Of a stretch of DNA of 64,000 bases, positions 24,617 to 34,136 are shown piece after piece. The DNA comes from Gallaecimonas kandeliae (GTDB taxonomy: Bacteria; Pseudomonadota; Gammaproteobacteria; Enterobacterales; Gallaecimonadaceae), in NCBI RefSeq assembly GCF_030450055.1, contig NZ_CP118480.1, positions 3,533,501 through 3,597,500 of the forward strand, written 5' to 3'. Position numbers and translations under genes: made by a program. The notes below the pieces were generated by a model. It had not been told where the DNA came from and ran no database searches. It saw only the letters and a list, made by a program, of their open reading frames with translations. Position 1 is the stretch's first letter; the number at the start of each line of letters is the position of its first letter.

Positions 24617-24836
24617 AACTTAAACAATCCCTCAACAAAATTAGCGCATTAGTGTCGTTTCTTTGTACAGGCGCCGTCAACACAAAAAAAGCATTTCCAC
24701 AAAGTAAATCAATGGCTTTGCCTAGAGGCCAAGCAGAGCCTGGGCTGAAGGATGGGATGGGTGCCATGGAGTCCTTGATCCTGGGAGGGCGGGGCAGTAA
24801 TCTTGCCGGCCGCTCGCCAGAGCGGACTTACCGCAA

Positions 24837-24866
24837 CCGGGTTCCCTCACCCCGCATCAAAAAGGT
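24837..24866 (+). promoter_or_regulatory. Probable preQ1-I riboswitch of yhhQ
   Basis: Just before yhhQ. P1 pairs CGGG (24838-24841) with CCCG (24851-24854). Loop UUCCCUCA holds CCU (24845-24847), which can pair as pseudoknot P2 with AGG (24863-24865) at the end of the A-rich tail AUCAAAAAGG. C50 (24850) takes the place of the ligand-pairing C. AGG is also the ribosome site, so ligand binding would hide it. The regulated gene transports queuosine precursors, as expected. Confidence 0.62.
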
Positions 24867-24871
24867 TTGAT

Positions 24872-25513
24872 ATGTCCAATTCCTGCTTTCGCCGGCCTTT
24901 GGCCTGGCTCGTCGCCTTCCACATCCTGGTGATCACCGCCTCCAACTACCTGGTGCAATTGCCGATCAGCCTGTTCGGCCTGCACAGCACCTGGGGCGCC
25001 TTCAGTTTTCCCTTCATCTTCCTGGCCACCGACCTGACGGTGCGGCTGTTGGGCGCTGCCCAGGCCCGCCGGGTGATCTTCTGGGTGATGATACCGGCGC
25101 TTTTTGTCAGTTATGTGGTGAGCGTCCTCTTCCCCCAGGGGGACTTTGGCGGTTTCGCCCAGGCCGGGGCCCTCAACCTCTTCGTGGCCCGCATCGCCCT
25201 GGCCTCTTTCCTGGCCTATGTGCTGGGGCAAGTGGCCGACGTGCAGATCTTCACCCCCCTGCGCAGCCGCGGCCCCTGGTGGCTGGCGCCCGCCGTATCC
25301 ACCCTGCTGGGCAACCTGCTGGACACCCTGGTGTTCTTCAGCGCCGCCTTCTACCACTGTGGCGATCCCTTCATGGCCAGTCATTGGCTGGAGATCGCCT
25401 GCTTGGATTACGGTTTCAAGCTGTTGATCAGCTTCGCCTTCTTCCTGCCCCTCTACGGGGTGCTGCTCAATGGCCTGCTGGGCCTGATGGGCCGCCGCCT
25501 GGCGCCTGCCTAA
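24872..25513 (+). CDS. yhhQ: Queuosine precursor transporter
   Basis: 213 residues from ATG 24872, six or so membrane helices. The family markers are SNYLVQLP, FPFIFLATDLTVR, and DTLVFFSAAFY. YhhQ imports preQ0/preQ1-type 7-deazaguanines across the inner membrane for queuosine in tRNA. The start lies 6 bp after AAAAAGG, which is part of the putative preQ1-I riboswitch. It ends in a 4-bp convergent overlap with the HTH gene. An upstream start at 24803 would pass through the riboswitch and is rejected. Confidence 0.93.
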   Translation: MSNSCFRRPLAWLVAFHILVITASNYLVQLPISLFGLHSTWGAFSFPFIFLATDLTVRLLGAAQARRVIFWVMIPALFVSYVVSVLFPQGDFGGFAQAGALNLFVARIALASFLAYVLGQVADVQIFTPLRSRGPWWLAPAVSTLLGNLLDTLVFFSAAFYHCGDPFMASHWLEIACLDYGFKLLISFAFFLPLYGVLLNGLLGLMGRRLAPA

Positions 25514-26124
25514 GGGGCCTGGATCAGGTAGACGCAGCGGCGTCCTTCGCTCAGGAGGTGCTCGCTGCGGCTGACGGTGGCGCCATCCAGGCACTGGCCG
25601 AACAGGGCCAGTTCCGAGCGGCAGAACTGCTGGCAGTGCTGGGCGGCGGCGCAGATGGGGCAATGGTTCTCGATCAGCAGCCAGCCGCCGGGAGCCTCTT
25701 CCACTTCCGCCATATAGCCTTCGCTGCTGCGCAGCTCGGCCAGCTTATGGACCTTGGCCTCCAGGGAGGGTTCCCCGGCCAGGGCCCGAAGGTAATGGTT
25801 GCCCATCTGCTGCTCGCGGTGGCCGATCAGGGCATCGAGCCCCTCGTCTCCGAACAGGGAACGGACGCTGTCGATCAGGGTCAGGGTCAGGTCGGCATGG
25901 CGTTCGGGAAAGCGGCCGTGGCCGGCTTCGGTCAGGCGCCAGACCCGGGCCGGGCGGCCGACGCTGCGTTTCTCCATGAAGCTTTCCACCAGGCCGTCCT
26001 GTTCGGCAGCCAGCAGGTGCTGGCGGGCACCCATGGCGGTCATGCCGAGTTCGCTGGCCAGCACCTGGGCGGTCTGGTCGCCCCGGGTCTTCAGGAGATA
26101 GAGGATTCGATTGATACTGGGCAT
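25510..26124 (-). CDS. HTH regulator with C-terminal cysteine cluster (SufR-like)
   Basis: 204 residues. The N-terminal winged helix (QTAQVLASELGMTAMGARQHL, wing EKRSVGRPARVWRLTEAG) is of the COG2345/SufR kind. The C-terminus has CPICAAAQHCQQFC and a later Cys (GRRCVYL), suited to bind an Fe-S cluster or metal, as SufR does. It stands next to the iron-controlled RyhB RNA, and the RyhB promoter lies in its upstream region, so a link to iron or Fe-S status is reasonable but not shown. Confidence 0.82.
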   Translation of the reverse strand: MPSINRILYLLKTRGDQTAQVLASELGMTAMGARQHLLAAEQDGLVESFMEKRSVGRPARVWRLTEAGHGRFPERHADLTLTLIDSVRSLFGDEGLDALIGHREQQMGNHYLRALAGEPSLEAKVHKLAELRSSEGYMAEVEEAPGGWLLIENHCPICAAAQHCQQFCRSELALFGQCLDGATVSRSEHLLSEGRRCVYLIQAP

Positions 26125-26194
26125 GCCCCATTATGAGCGGGGAACAGGGCCCGACTCAATGGCAGCGCGCGTTCGGCGCTGGATAGGCCACCCA

Positions 26195-26222
26195 TTGACA
26201 GGCTAACGATAATCATTATCAT
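26195..26222 (+). promoter_or_regulatory. RyhB promoter with Fur box
   Basis: -35 TTGACA (26195-26200), -10 TATCAT (26217-26222), 16-bp spacer. GCTAACGATAATCATTATC (26202-26220) matches 17 of 19 positions of the Fur consensus and lies over the spacer and -10, where Fe-Fur would block RNA polymerase. Confidence 0.9.
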
Positions 26223-26228
26223 TTGAGT

Positions 26229-26337
26229 GGCGTTCATTTTGACGCTGATGCACTCGCCTTGACAGGTGGCATCGCACGACATTGCTCACATTGCTTCCAG
26301 TTGGAAAAGGCCGGCACCCGCCGGCCTGTTTTTATTT
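26229..26337 (+). ncRNA. ryhB: RyhB iron-responsive small RNA
   Basis: About 109 nt. The core at 26274-26301, with CACGACATTGCTCACATTGC, is identical to the pairing core of Escherichia coli RyhB. A terminator follows: AGGCCGGC ACCC GCCGGCCT (26308-26327) and a T-rich tract. A Fur-box promoter starts it. With Hfq, RyhB represses non-essential iron-protein mRNAs when iron is low. The last bases overlap the stop of the convergent MASE1/GGDEF gene. The 5' end is estimated from the -10 box. Confidence 0.93.
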
Positions 26338-28887
26338 GGCCAACCGCGCTTCCAACTCTGCCGTCGGTTCGGCGCTGACGAAGCGGTTGCGGCCTTTGTC
26401 CTTGGCCTGGTAGAGGGCCTGGTCGGCCCTTGCCAGCAGCGCCTCGGCCCCGGCCGACTCGTCGCTCGGGTAACAGAAGGCGACGCCGATGGAGAGGGTC
26501 ACCCAGGGGCTGATGGGGGAGTCGGGATGCTGGATGGCGGCCGCCCTGACATTGGCCTGGATCTTGGTTGCCAGGCCCCTGGCCTGCTGGCCATCGGAGC
26601 CTGGCAGCACCAGGGCGAATTCTTCGCCGCCGTAGCGGGCCACCACGTCACCGCTGCGCCGCACCGAGGACATCAGCTGGAAAGCGACCTGGCGCAGGCA
26701 TTGGTCGCCGTGCTGGTGGCCTAGGCTGTCGTTGTAGCGTTTGAAGAAGTCGATGTCGATCATCATCACCGCCATCGGCAGCTGCTGGCGTTGGCAGCGG
26801 TACCACTCTTCCTGCAACTCCTGGTCGAAGATGCGGCGGTTGGCCAACTGGGTCAGGGCGTCGGTGCGGGACAGCTCCTCCAGGCGCAGGTTGGCGTCGG
26901 CCAGGGCCCTGTTGTTTTCCGCCAGGATCAGGTTGAGGTCATGGATCTCCTCGTCCCTGGCCAGGCTGTCGGTGATGTCTTCGCAGAGCACCAGCAGGTG
27001 GCGTGCCTTTTCCTGCTCGTCGAAGAGGGGCACCTTGCGGGTGCGCAGCCAATGCTGGCCTGAAGGGGTGGAGACCAGGGCCTTCTCCACCAGCTGCAGC
27101 CGGCCCTCACTGATGCTGTCCCTGTCCCTGGCCATGGTCGCCTCCGCCTCTTCGGGTTTGAAGATGTCCTGGTCGGTGCAGCCAAGCAGCTTGTCCCTGG
27201 GCAGCCCCATCAGCTCCTCTGCGGCCTTGTTGACCTGCAGGTAACGCAGGCTGTTGGCGTCCTTGATGATCAACGTCAGGGGCAGGTTGTCCACCACAGA
27301 ACTCAGCAGGTCTTCCCGTTCCTTGACGCGCCTGTTGGCCTTCTCCAGCTCCCGGGTGCGCAGCGCCACCTGGCGCCCTATGACCTGGGCCTGGCCCGTG
27401 GCCAGCAGCACCGCGAAGCCCACCAGGGAGACCAGCAGCAGGCCCCCCACCAGGGTCAGCCAGAGGCCGGCATTGGCCTCCGCCAGCACATAGCGCCTGG
27501 GGTAGCCGAAGCGCAGCAGCCACTGCCGGCCGCCCACCTCCAGCACCTTGTCCCGCCAAAGGCCCAACTCTTGCCCTGGTTGCGCCATCAAGAAGCTGAC
27601 ATGGGATTGGTCATCCTCGGCGGAGATCGCCAGTTCAGACCCCTGGGCCGGCGCCAGGGCGCGGCTGAGCAGGGTCTTGGCATCGATCACCGCCAGCACG
27701 AAACCGGCTGTGGTACCGTCCTGGCGCCGCACCGCCCTGAAGGCCAGGAAGCCGGGGTCATGGTTGCCCTGCACCAGGGCCACCACGTCGCTCACCACCG
27801 TCTTGCCCGAAGACTCGGCTGCTTCCATGGCCGCTTCCCTGTTGGGATGGGAAGCCGGTGAGTAACCCAGGGCCCTCTCGTTGCCGGCCAGGGGCTCCAG
27901 GTAGTAGATGGGATAGTAGTAAGGGGCCTGGGGCGCCGGCACCATCTGCCCCTGGTCACCGACGACGGTGAAATGGAAGGGCAAGCCCAACTCCCGTGAG
28001 GCCTGTTGCTCCATGGCGGCCCTGTCCGGGGCCGCCACCTTGGGCACCCATTCCAGGGCCTTGAGCCCGGGCAGCTCCTCCAGCAGTTCCCCTGCCACGT
28101 GGTGGAATTCATCCCTGCTCACGGCTTGGGAGCCGCTGAAGAAGAGGCCGAGGCCGGTCAGGGTGTGGAGGTAACGGTCGGCGGAGCTTTGCACCGACAT
28201 GGCCAGGGTGTCGGCCTGGCGCTTGAGTTCCAGCCCCACCTTTTCCCGCTGGTGCTGGGCTATCTGGTTGGTGCTCCACAGCAGCCCCAGCACCATCAGC
28301 ACCATGGTGCTGCCGGTCCAGAGCAGCCGCTGCCGGGCAGCTCCTGACCCCACCAAGAGGCAGAGGGGCGAGATCACCGCTATGCCGAGGGCGTCCCCCG
28401 TCCACCAGGCCAGCCAGTCCACCGGCAGCGCGGCGATCGACACCAGGCCGGCCAGGTAGAGCACCAGGTGGCCGACAGAGGCGGCGACCAGGGAGCTGAG
28501 CAAGGCGCCCTTGCCCAGCAGCGTCAGGATCTCGTTGAGCCTGGCCAGGCGCCAGCGGCGCTTCCAGTCCAGCAGCCAGCCGCCGAACAGGGCCTGCAGG
28601 CTAGTGCCGGTGGCAATGCCGAGAGGGATGAGCCAGGGTTGCCAGGTGCCCGAGATCAGGGCCTGGGGATCGCCCACCATCAGGGCGTTGGTCAGGAAGG
28701 AGCCGACAAAAATGCCGGGCCAGACCCGCGCCCCCCAGACCAGCATGGCAGCCAAGGCCAGGCCGGCCGCCGGCCAGATCGGGCTGGCGTAACCGGGCGG
28801 CAACGCCAGCTGGCTGCCCAGCCATCCCCCCAGCAAATAGAGGATGGCCACCAGCCCTGTCCTGCCCAGATAGCCCCAACTCAACAT
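26332..28887 (-). CDS. MASE1-CHASE-PAS-GGDEF diguanylate cyclase
   Basis: 851 residues. N-terminal MASE1 with about eight helices (1-215), a CHASE-like periplasmic domain (about 240-445), one helix (about 475-495), a PAS domain (about 540-650) and GGDEF (about 685-845). Active site is RYGGEEFALVL, with I-site RSGD five residues before, so activity and feedback inhibition are expected. It senses unknown membrane or periplasmic cues and makes c-di-GMP. It is a single gene; the RyhB terminator hairpin also lies just after its stop. Confidence 0.92.
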   Translation of the reverse strand: MLSWGYLGRTGLVAILYLLGGWLGSQLALPPGYASPIWPAAGLALAAMLVWGARVWPGIFVGSFLTNALMVGDPQALISGTWQPWLIPLGIATGTSLQALFGGWLLDWKRRWRLARLNEILTLLGKGALLSSLVAASVGHLVLYLAGLVSIAALPVDWLAWWTGDALGIAVISPLCLLVGSGAARQRLLWTGSTMVLMVLGLLWSTNQIAQHQREKVGLELKRQADTLAMSVQSSADRYLHTLTGLGLFFSGSQAVSRDEFHHVAGELLEELPGLKALEWVPKVAAPDRAAMEQQASRELGLPFHFTVVGDQGQMVPAPQAPYYYPIYYLEPLAGNERALGYSPASHPNREAAMEAAESSGKTVVSDVVALVQGNHDPGFLAFRAVRRQDGTTAGFVLAVIDAKTLLSRALAPAQGSELAISAEDDQSHVSFLMAQPGQELGLWRDKVLEVGGRQWLLRFGYPRRYVLAEANAGLWLTLVGGLLLVSLVGFAVLLATGQAQVIGRQVALRTRELEKANRRVKEREDLLSSVVDNLPLTLIIKDANSLRYLQVNKAAEELMGLPRDKLLGCTDQDIFKPEEAEATMARDRDSISEGRLQLVEKALVSTPSGQHWLRTRKVPLFDEQEKARHLLVLCEDITDSLARDEEIHDLNLILAENNRALADANLRLEELSRTDALTQLANRRIFDQELQEEWYRCQRQQLPMAVMMIDIDFFKRYNDSLGHQHGDQCLRQVAFQLMSSVRRSGDVVARYGGEEFALVLPGSDGQQARGLATKIQANVRAAAIQHPDSPISPWVTLSIGVAFCYPSDESAGAEALLARADQALYQAKDKGRNRFVSAEPTAELEARLAK

Positions 28888-28926
28888 CCCTTTCTTCGCC
28901 TCCTGATATCCTACCTACGCCAGGCT

Positions 28927-29577
28927 TCAGGCCAGCCGCAGCACTTCCTTGACCAGCTTGTCGATGCCGCTTTTGGCTTCCAGTATGGACCCGGCCAGCA
29001 TGTAGGCCGGTGTCGAGACCACCTTGTTGGCCTCATCCACCCGGAATTCGTCTACGGGACAGCTCTGGTGATCACCGCCCATGGCATTGAAGGCGGCGGC
29101 CGTGCCCTTGTCGGTGCCTATGGTGCCCTTGACGCCCTTGTCGTAGACCCTGGGGATCATCACCGGCGCTATGCAGATGTAACCCACCGGCTTGTGGGCC
29201 TTGGCGAAGGCCTTGAGGGCCGTCAGGACGTCGGGCTGTACCTGGCAGTCCTCGCCTTCGAAGGCAAAGTCGCAGAGGTTCTTGGCGGCGCCGAAGCCGC
29301 CAGGCAGGATCAGGCCGTCGAAGTCCGCCACCCTGAGTTCACCGATATCCTTGACCTGGCCGCGGGCGATGCGGGCGGATTCCACCAGCACGTTGCGCTG
29401 CTCCGGCATCTCTTCGCCGGTGAGGTGGTTGATGACATGGTGCTGCGCCATGTCGGGGGCAAAACACTGCACCTTGGCCCCGGCTTCGGCCAGGGCCAGC
29501 AGCGTCAGCACTGCCTCATGGACCTCGCTGCCGTCGTAAACACCGCAACCGCTTAAAATAACTGCAATCTTCTTCAT
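28927..29577 (-). CDS. elbB: ElbB-type glyoxalase (DJ-1/PfpI superfamily)
   Basis: 216 residues. It reads MKKIAVILSGCGVYDGSEVHE at the start, then LILPGGFGAAKNLCDFA and the nucleophile elbow GYICIAPVM, all matching ElbB. ElbB has low glyoxalase activity and was first linked to isoprenoid synthesis. It is cytoplasmic. RBS GGAGG precedes ATG. It is divergent from polA across 385 bp. Confidence 0.93.
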   Translation of the reverse strand: MKKIAVILSGCGVYDGSEVHEAVLTLLALAEAGAKVQCFAPDMAQHHVINHLTGEEMPEQRNVLVESARIARGQVKDIGELRVADFDGLILPGGFGAAKNLCDFAFEGEDCQVQPDVLTALKAFAKAHKPVGYICIAPVMIPRVYDKGVKGTIGTDKGTAAAFNAMGGDHQSCPVDEFRVDEANKVVSTPAYMLAGSILEAKSGIDKLVKEVLRLA

Positions 29578-29730
29578 GGTAGCCTCCTTGATGCTGATGC
29601 CATGTTAGCCCGCTCTCCGTGTCATGGCATGGATGGAGATGAAAAAGGCTATTGCACATCTTTTGTGCAGTGCTAGACTGCTTGCTTGTGCGTTAAAAAT
29701 AACAACAATTCAACAAACAGGGAATGACGG

Positions 29731-29884
29731 TTATTCACAAGCAGGGAATGGCTATCCACATCTGTCTCCATTCTTACTTATGATCGTCAGCGCCAATCCA
29801 GGCGCGGCCTCCGCCTATGGTCAACGGACAAGTTTTAACAACTTGGCCGACAGCCGTCATACTTGATCAACAGACTTATCCACA
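29731..29884. promoter_or_regulatory. Cluster of three DnaA-box-like sites before polA
   Basis: TTATTCACA (29731-29739), CTATCCACA (29752-29760) and the perfect consensus TTATCCACA (29876-29884), all on the plus strand. The first two are parts of an imperfect ~21-bp tandem repeat beginning CAGGGAATG. They occupy the 385-bp elbB-polA gap, which otherwise holds only promoter-like AT-rich sequence. Confidence 0.5.
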
Positions 29885-29962
29885 GCCCTGACAGGGGCAA
29901 GTTTCTTCCAGCCGGAGGCTGTGGCATCCTGTGCGCCAACAAGGATCACCCGGACTCCCCTC

Positions 29963-32737
29963 ATGGCCACCATCCCCGAAAATCCCCTTATCCTGGTAGA
30001 CGGCTCTTCCTATCTCTACCGCGCCTACTATGCCCCGCCCCACCTGACCAACTCCCAGGGCGAACCTACCGGGGCCATCTACGGCGTGGTCAACATGCTC
30101 AAGAGCCTGCTGCGCCAGTTCAAGCCCACCGAGATGGCGGTGGTGTTCGACGCCAAGGGCAAGACCTTCCGGGATGAGCTGTTCGAACAGTACAAGGCGC
30201 ACAGACCCTCGATGCCCGACGACCTGCGCAGCCAGGTGGCGCCTTTGCACACCCTGGTCAAGGCCATGGGCCTGCCGCTCATCATCATCGAAGGGGTCGA
30301 GGCCGACGACGTCATCGGCACCCTGGCCCGCAAGGCCTCCCAGGAAGGGCGCCCAGTGCTGATCTCCACCGGCGACAAGGATATGGCCCAGCTGGTGGAT
30401 GAGAACGTGACCCTGATCAACACCATGACCAATACGGTGCTGGACCCGGCCGGGGTGGTGGAAAAGTTCGGCGTGGGCCCGGAGCTCATCATCGACTTCC
30501 TGGCCCTGATGGGCGACAAGGTGGACAACATTCCAGGCGTACCCGGGGTTGGCGAAAAGACGGCCCTTGGCCTGCTCCAGGGCCTGGGTGGCATGGACAG
30601 CATCTACCAGAGCCTGGACAAGGTGGCGACCCTGGATTTCCGCGGCGCCAAGACCATGGCCAAGAAGCTGGTGGACAACGAAGAGCAGGCGCGGCTTTCC
30701 TACCTGCTGGCCACCATCAAGACAGACGTGGATCTCAGCGAAGAGCACCTGGATCTGCGCATCAAGGAAGAGGACCGCGACACCCTGGTGGAATGGTACG
30801 GCAAGCTCGAATTCCGCCGCTGGTTGGCCGAGGTGCTGGACGGTAAGACAGCCCCCCAGGCCGAGGCCAAAGGTGAAGCGCCGGCCGCCGCAGAAGAGGA
30901 AATAGCAGACCCCGCCGGCATCGACCGCGACGTCTACCAACTGGTCAATACCGAAGAGGCCCTCCAGGCCTGGATAGCCAAGCTGGAGAAGGCCGAACTC
31001 TTCGCCTTCGACACCGAGACCACGGCCCTGGACTACATGGTGGCCGAGCTGGTGGGCTTCTGCGTGGCCGTCAGCGGCGGCGAGGCGGCCTATATCCCCT
31101 TCGGCCACAGCCTGCTGGACGAGACCCCCCAGTTGCCCCGTGACACCGTCCTCGAAGCCTTCAGGCCGCTGCTGGAAAGCGAGGCGCACAAGAAGGTCGG
31201 CCAGAACCTCAAGTACGACATGAGCGTGCTGGCCAACCACGGCATAGCGCTCAAGGGCATCGCCTTCGACACCATGCTGGAAAGCTATGTGTTCAACTCG
31301 GTCGGCGGCCGCCACGACATGGACAGCCTCTCCCTCAAGTACCTGTCCCACAAGACCATCAGCTTCGAGGACATCGCCGGCAAGGGCGTCAAGCAGCTGA
31401 CCTTCGACCAGGTGGCCATCAAGGAGGCGGCTCTCTATGCCGCCGAGGACGCCGACGTCACCATGCGCCTCCACGAGCACCTCTGGCCGCGCCTGGAAAA
31501 GGAGCCCAGCCTCAAGTCGGTGCTGCTGGACATAGAACTGCCCCTGGTGCCTGTGCTGTCGCGCATGGAGCGCACCGGCGTGCTCATCGATCCCAAGCTG
31601 CTCGGCCAGCAAAGCCTGGAGCTGGCGGAGCGCATCGAGGCCCTGGAGAAGAAGGCCTATGAGCTGGCCGGCGAAGAATTCAACCTCGGCAGCCCCAAGC
31701 AGCTGCAGGCCATCCTCTTCGACAAGATGGTCATCAAGCCCCTGAAGAAGACCCCCACAGGCGTGCCTTCCGTGGCCGAAGAGGTGCTGCAGGAGCTGGC
31801 CCTGGACCATCCCTTGCCCAAGGTGATCATCGAATACCGCGGCCTGGCCAAGCTCAAGTCCACCTACACCGACAAGCTGCCGGCCCTGATCCATCCCAGG
31901 ACAGGCCGTGTCCACACCAGCTACCACCAGGCGGTCACAGCCACAGGCCGGCTGTCCTCCACCGATCCCAACCTGCAGAACATACCGGTGCGCACCGAGG
32001 AAGGGCGGCGCATCCGCCAGGCCTTCATCGCCCCCAAAGGCCGCAAGATCCTGGCCGCCGACTACTCCCAGATAGAGCTGCGCATCATGGCCCACCTCTC
32101 AGGAGACCAGGGCCTGCTGACCGCCTTCGCAGAGGGTAAGGACATCCACGCCGCCACGGCCGCCGAAGTCTTCGGGGTCGCCTTGGCTGCGGTGACCAGC
32201 GAGCAGCGCCGCCGCGCCAAGGCCATCAACTTCGGCCTCATCTACGGCATGTCCGCCTTCGGCCTGGCCCGCCAGCTGGATATCGGCCGGGGCGAGGCCC
32301 AGGGCTACATGGACACCTACTTCGAGCGTTATCCCGGGGTGCTGGACTACATGGAAAAGACCCGCCACAGCGCCGAGGAAAAAGGCTATGTGGAGACCCT
32401 GTTCGGCCGCCGCCTCTACCTGCCCGAGATCAAGGCCCGCAACCAGGCCCGCAAGAAGGCGGCCGAGCGCGCCGCCATCAACGCACCCATGCAGGGCACG
32501 GCCGCCGACATCATCAAGAAGGCGATGCTGGCGGTGGACGCCTGGATCCGCAACGAGGTGGCCGACAAGGTCAGCCTCTTGATGCAGGTACACGACGAAC
32601 TGGTGCTGGAGGTGGACGAGGACTTCGCCGAGGCCGCCGCGGCCAAGGTCGGCGCCCTGATGCAGGGAGCAGCCGAACTGGCGGTGCCCCTGCTGGTGGA
32701 AGCCGGCCTGGGCGCCACCTGGGATGAAGCCCACTGA
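29963..32737 (+). CDS. polA: DNA polymerase I
   Basis: 924 residues from ATG 29963; an upstream GTG at 29921 adds residues not seen in the family. Domains: 5'-3' exonuclease (about 1-300), 3'-5' exonuclease (about 330-520, with D350 in FDTETT, so proofreading looks intact) and polymerase (about 540-924). Motif A is [12 protein letters not shown] (D700), motif B has [15 protein letters not shown] and motif C is VHDELVLEV. It fills gaps in repair and replaces RNA primers. Spot 42 follows at the usual place. Confidence 0.98.
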   Translation: MATIPENPLILVDGSSYLYRAYYAPPHLTNSQGEPTGAIYGVVNMLKSLLRQFKPTEMAVVFDAKGKTFRDELFEQYKAHRPSMPDDLRSQVAPLHTLVKAMGLPLIIIEGVEADDVIGTLARKASQEGRPVLISTGDKDMAQLVDENVTLINTMTNTVLDPAGVVEKFGVGPELIIDFLALMGDKVDNIPGVPGVGEKTALGLLQGLGGMDSIYQSLDKVATLDFRGAKTMAKKLVDNEEQARLSYLLATIKTDVDLSEEHLDLRIKEEDRDTLVEWYGKLEFRRWLAEVLDGKTAPQAEAKGEAPAAAEEEIADPAGIDRDVYQLVNTEEALQAWIAKLEKAELFAFDTETTALDYMVAELVGFCVAVSGGEAAYIPFGHSLLDETPQLPRDTVLEAFRPLLESEAHKKVGQNLKYDMSVLANHGIALKGIAFDTMLESYVFNSVGGRHDMDSLSLKYLSHKTISFEDIAGKGVKQLTFDQVAIKEAALYAAEDADVTMRLHEHLWPRLEKEPSLKSVLLDIELPLVPVLSRMERTGVLIDPKLLGQQSLELAERIEALEKKAYELAGEEFNLGSPKQLQAILFDKMVIKPLKKTPTGVPSVAEEVLQELALDHPLPKVIIEYRGLAKLKSTYTDKLPALIHPRTGRVHTSYHQAVTATGRLSSTDPNLQNIPVRTEEGRRIRQAFIAPKGRKILAADYSQIELRIMAHLSGDQGLLTAFAEGKDIHAATAAEVFGVALAAVTSEQRRRAKAINFGLIYGMSAFGLARQLDIGRGEAQGYMDTYFERYPGVLDYMEKTRHSAEEKGYVETLFGRRLYLPEIKARNQARKKAAERAAINAPMQGTAADIIKKAMLAVDAWIRNEVADKVSLLMQVHDELVLEVDEDFAEAAAAKVGALMQGAAELAVPLLVEAGLGATWDEAH

Positions 32738-32877
32738 CCGGGTAATTGTAATATTGTTACCAAATGACGCTGTAAGCCGTCTGAAAAGTGGGACAATCTG
32801 GTGATTAACCTGCCGATATGAAAAAAAACTACAAAAAGCGCTTTTAATCTGAGCAGGGGGCCGCTAGACTGGCTCTC

Positions 32878-32977
32878 GTAGGGTACTGAAGACCCTCTCC
32901 TGAGGACGGGTCTTTGTTTCACGTAGTGGATTTAGCTAGATATGGCTGCCTCGCTCAAACGAGCGAGGCATTTTTTT
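32878..32977 (+). ncRNA. spf: Spot 42 small RNA
   Basis: 100 nt starting GTAGGGTAC, with TTTCACGTA and GGATTTAGCT in the middle, as in E. coli Spot 42. A strong terminator ends it: TGCCTCGCTC AAAC GAGCGAGGCA plus seven T. The -10 box is TAGACT (32865-32870). Its place after polA matches enterobacteria. Spot 42 with Hfq represses catabolic genes when glucose is plentiful. I see no clear CRP box upstream. Confidence 0.92.
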
Positions 32978-33109
32978 ATCCGCAGCCCGGCTCCCACCTC
33001 TCATACCCCAAATCCTTGTCCCGCAGGGGCTGACGCTCCATTCCCCGCTCGGCGGAAAAATTTTTAGAGTAAAAACTTCAAATCGGTCAAGAAGTGTTGT
33101 ACCTTGAAG

Positions 33110-33227
33110 TTGCTGCATAACCTCATGGCTTGCTCAGCAAGCCTGTGGTGATTTTCTGCTGACATATTAGCTTCTCCCCCAATAAGCTAATATTTCTGTC
33201 CGGTGGTCTCGACCACCGGTTTTTTTT
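33110..33227 (+). ncRNA. Candidate new small RNA with C-rich loop
   Basis: Three hairpins in a row: GGCTTGC TCA GCAAGCC (33127-33143), a perfect 10-bp stem ATATTAGCTT / AAGCTAATAT around loop CTCCCCCAAT (33164-33193), and a terminator CCGGTGGTC TC GACCACCGG with eight T (33200-33227). No ORF leads into it on this strand and engB is convergent, so it should be its own transcript. The loop CUCCCCC could pair with purine-rich ribosome sites. The promoter is not clear, and the 5' end is a guess. Confidence 0.55.
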
Positions 33228-33250
33228 GCCTGCGATTCAGCACCTTGCAT

Positions 33251-33272
33251 AAAAAAGGCCCCTGTCGGGGCC
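33251..33272 (-). terminator. engB terminator
   Basis: On the minus strand GGCCCC GACA GGGGCC followed by six T, 8 bp after the engB stop. Confidence 0.9.
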
Positions 33273-33279
33273 CTCTTTG

Positions 33280-33933
33280 TCACTCGCTTTCCCCAGCCTC
33301 GGGGTCCGGCGCTTCCTGGTCCACCAGGGACAGCCAGCCAGCCAGGTGCCGGCGCACCTCGTCCAACCCCAGCCCCCTCAGGGCCGAGATGGCCATGACG
33401 GTCACGTCGCCGCCGAAAGCCAGGGCCGCTTCACGACACTGCAGCACAGTGGCCTTGCGGGCCCCGCTCTTGAGCTTGTCGGCCTTGGTCAACAACGCCA
33501 GCACCGGCAGGCCAGATTCCACGGCCCAGTAGATGAGGTCCTGGTCTATCTCCTTGAAGGGATGGCGGATATCCATAAGCACCACGACGCCACGCAGGGA
33601 TTCGCGCTTTTCCAGGTACTCGGACAGGCTGGCCTGCCACTTTTCCTTCAACTCCAGGGGCACCTTGGCAAAGCCGTAGCCGGGCAGATCCACCAGGCAG
33701 TGGCGGGGATCGGCCAGGCTGAACAGGTTGATCAGCTGGGTGCGGCCCGGGGTCTTGGAGGTGCGGGCCAGCTGCTTCTGGCCGGTGATGGCGTTCAGGG
33801 CGCTGGACTTGCCGGCATTGGAACGGCCGGCAAAGGCGATCTCCACCCCTTCATTGCGGGGCAGGTGCCTTATATCGGGCGCAGAAGTGACGAATCTGGC
33901 CTGGCGAAAGTCGATCTCAGGGGTGGGGGTCAT
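33280..33933 (-). CDS. engB: Ribosome biogenesis GTPase EngB (YihA/YsxC)
   Basis: 217 residues from ATG 33933 (GGGAG 5 bp upstream); longer frames to 34287 are not homologous. G1 is [10 protein letters not shown]3 DLPGYG, G4 TKAD, G5 SAL, with the switch-I region KTPGRTQ. This essential GTPase helps to mature the 50S subunit. The order polA-spf-engB is conserved in gammaproteobacteria. The C-terminal tail is acidic ([11 protein letters not shown]). It is divergent from the cytochrome c4 gene. Confidence 0.96.
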   Translation of the reverse strand: MTPTPEIDFRQARFVTSAPDIRHLPRNEGVEIAFAGRSNAGKSSALNAITGQKQLARTSKTPGRTQLINLFSLADPRHCLVDLPGYGFAKVPLELKEKWQASLSEYLEKRESLRGVVVLMDIRHPFKEIDQDLIYWAVESGLPVLALLTKADKLKSGARKATVLQCREAALAFGGDVTVMAISALRGLGLDEVRRHLAGWLSLVDQEAPDPEAGESE

Positions 33934-34136
33934 CAGCTCTCCCGCGCTGTAAACTAAAGACACATCGGAATTTTTGTGTAAACTATCAACAACTCTGGCC
34001 ATAAATTCAGAGCCGCCGGATCCGGCCTTACCGGCAATGGCCAGGGACCGCTCGCAGAATTCTAACATGCCTGGGCGGTCGTGCGATGGGCGCGACACAA
34101 CCGGGCTGAAACTGCACCACAAGATGACGGAACGCC

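Noticed and set aside
26091-26282. 63-codon minus-strand frame across the RyhB locus
   Set aside because: It is antisense to RyhB and its Fur promoter and has no ribosome site.
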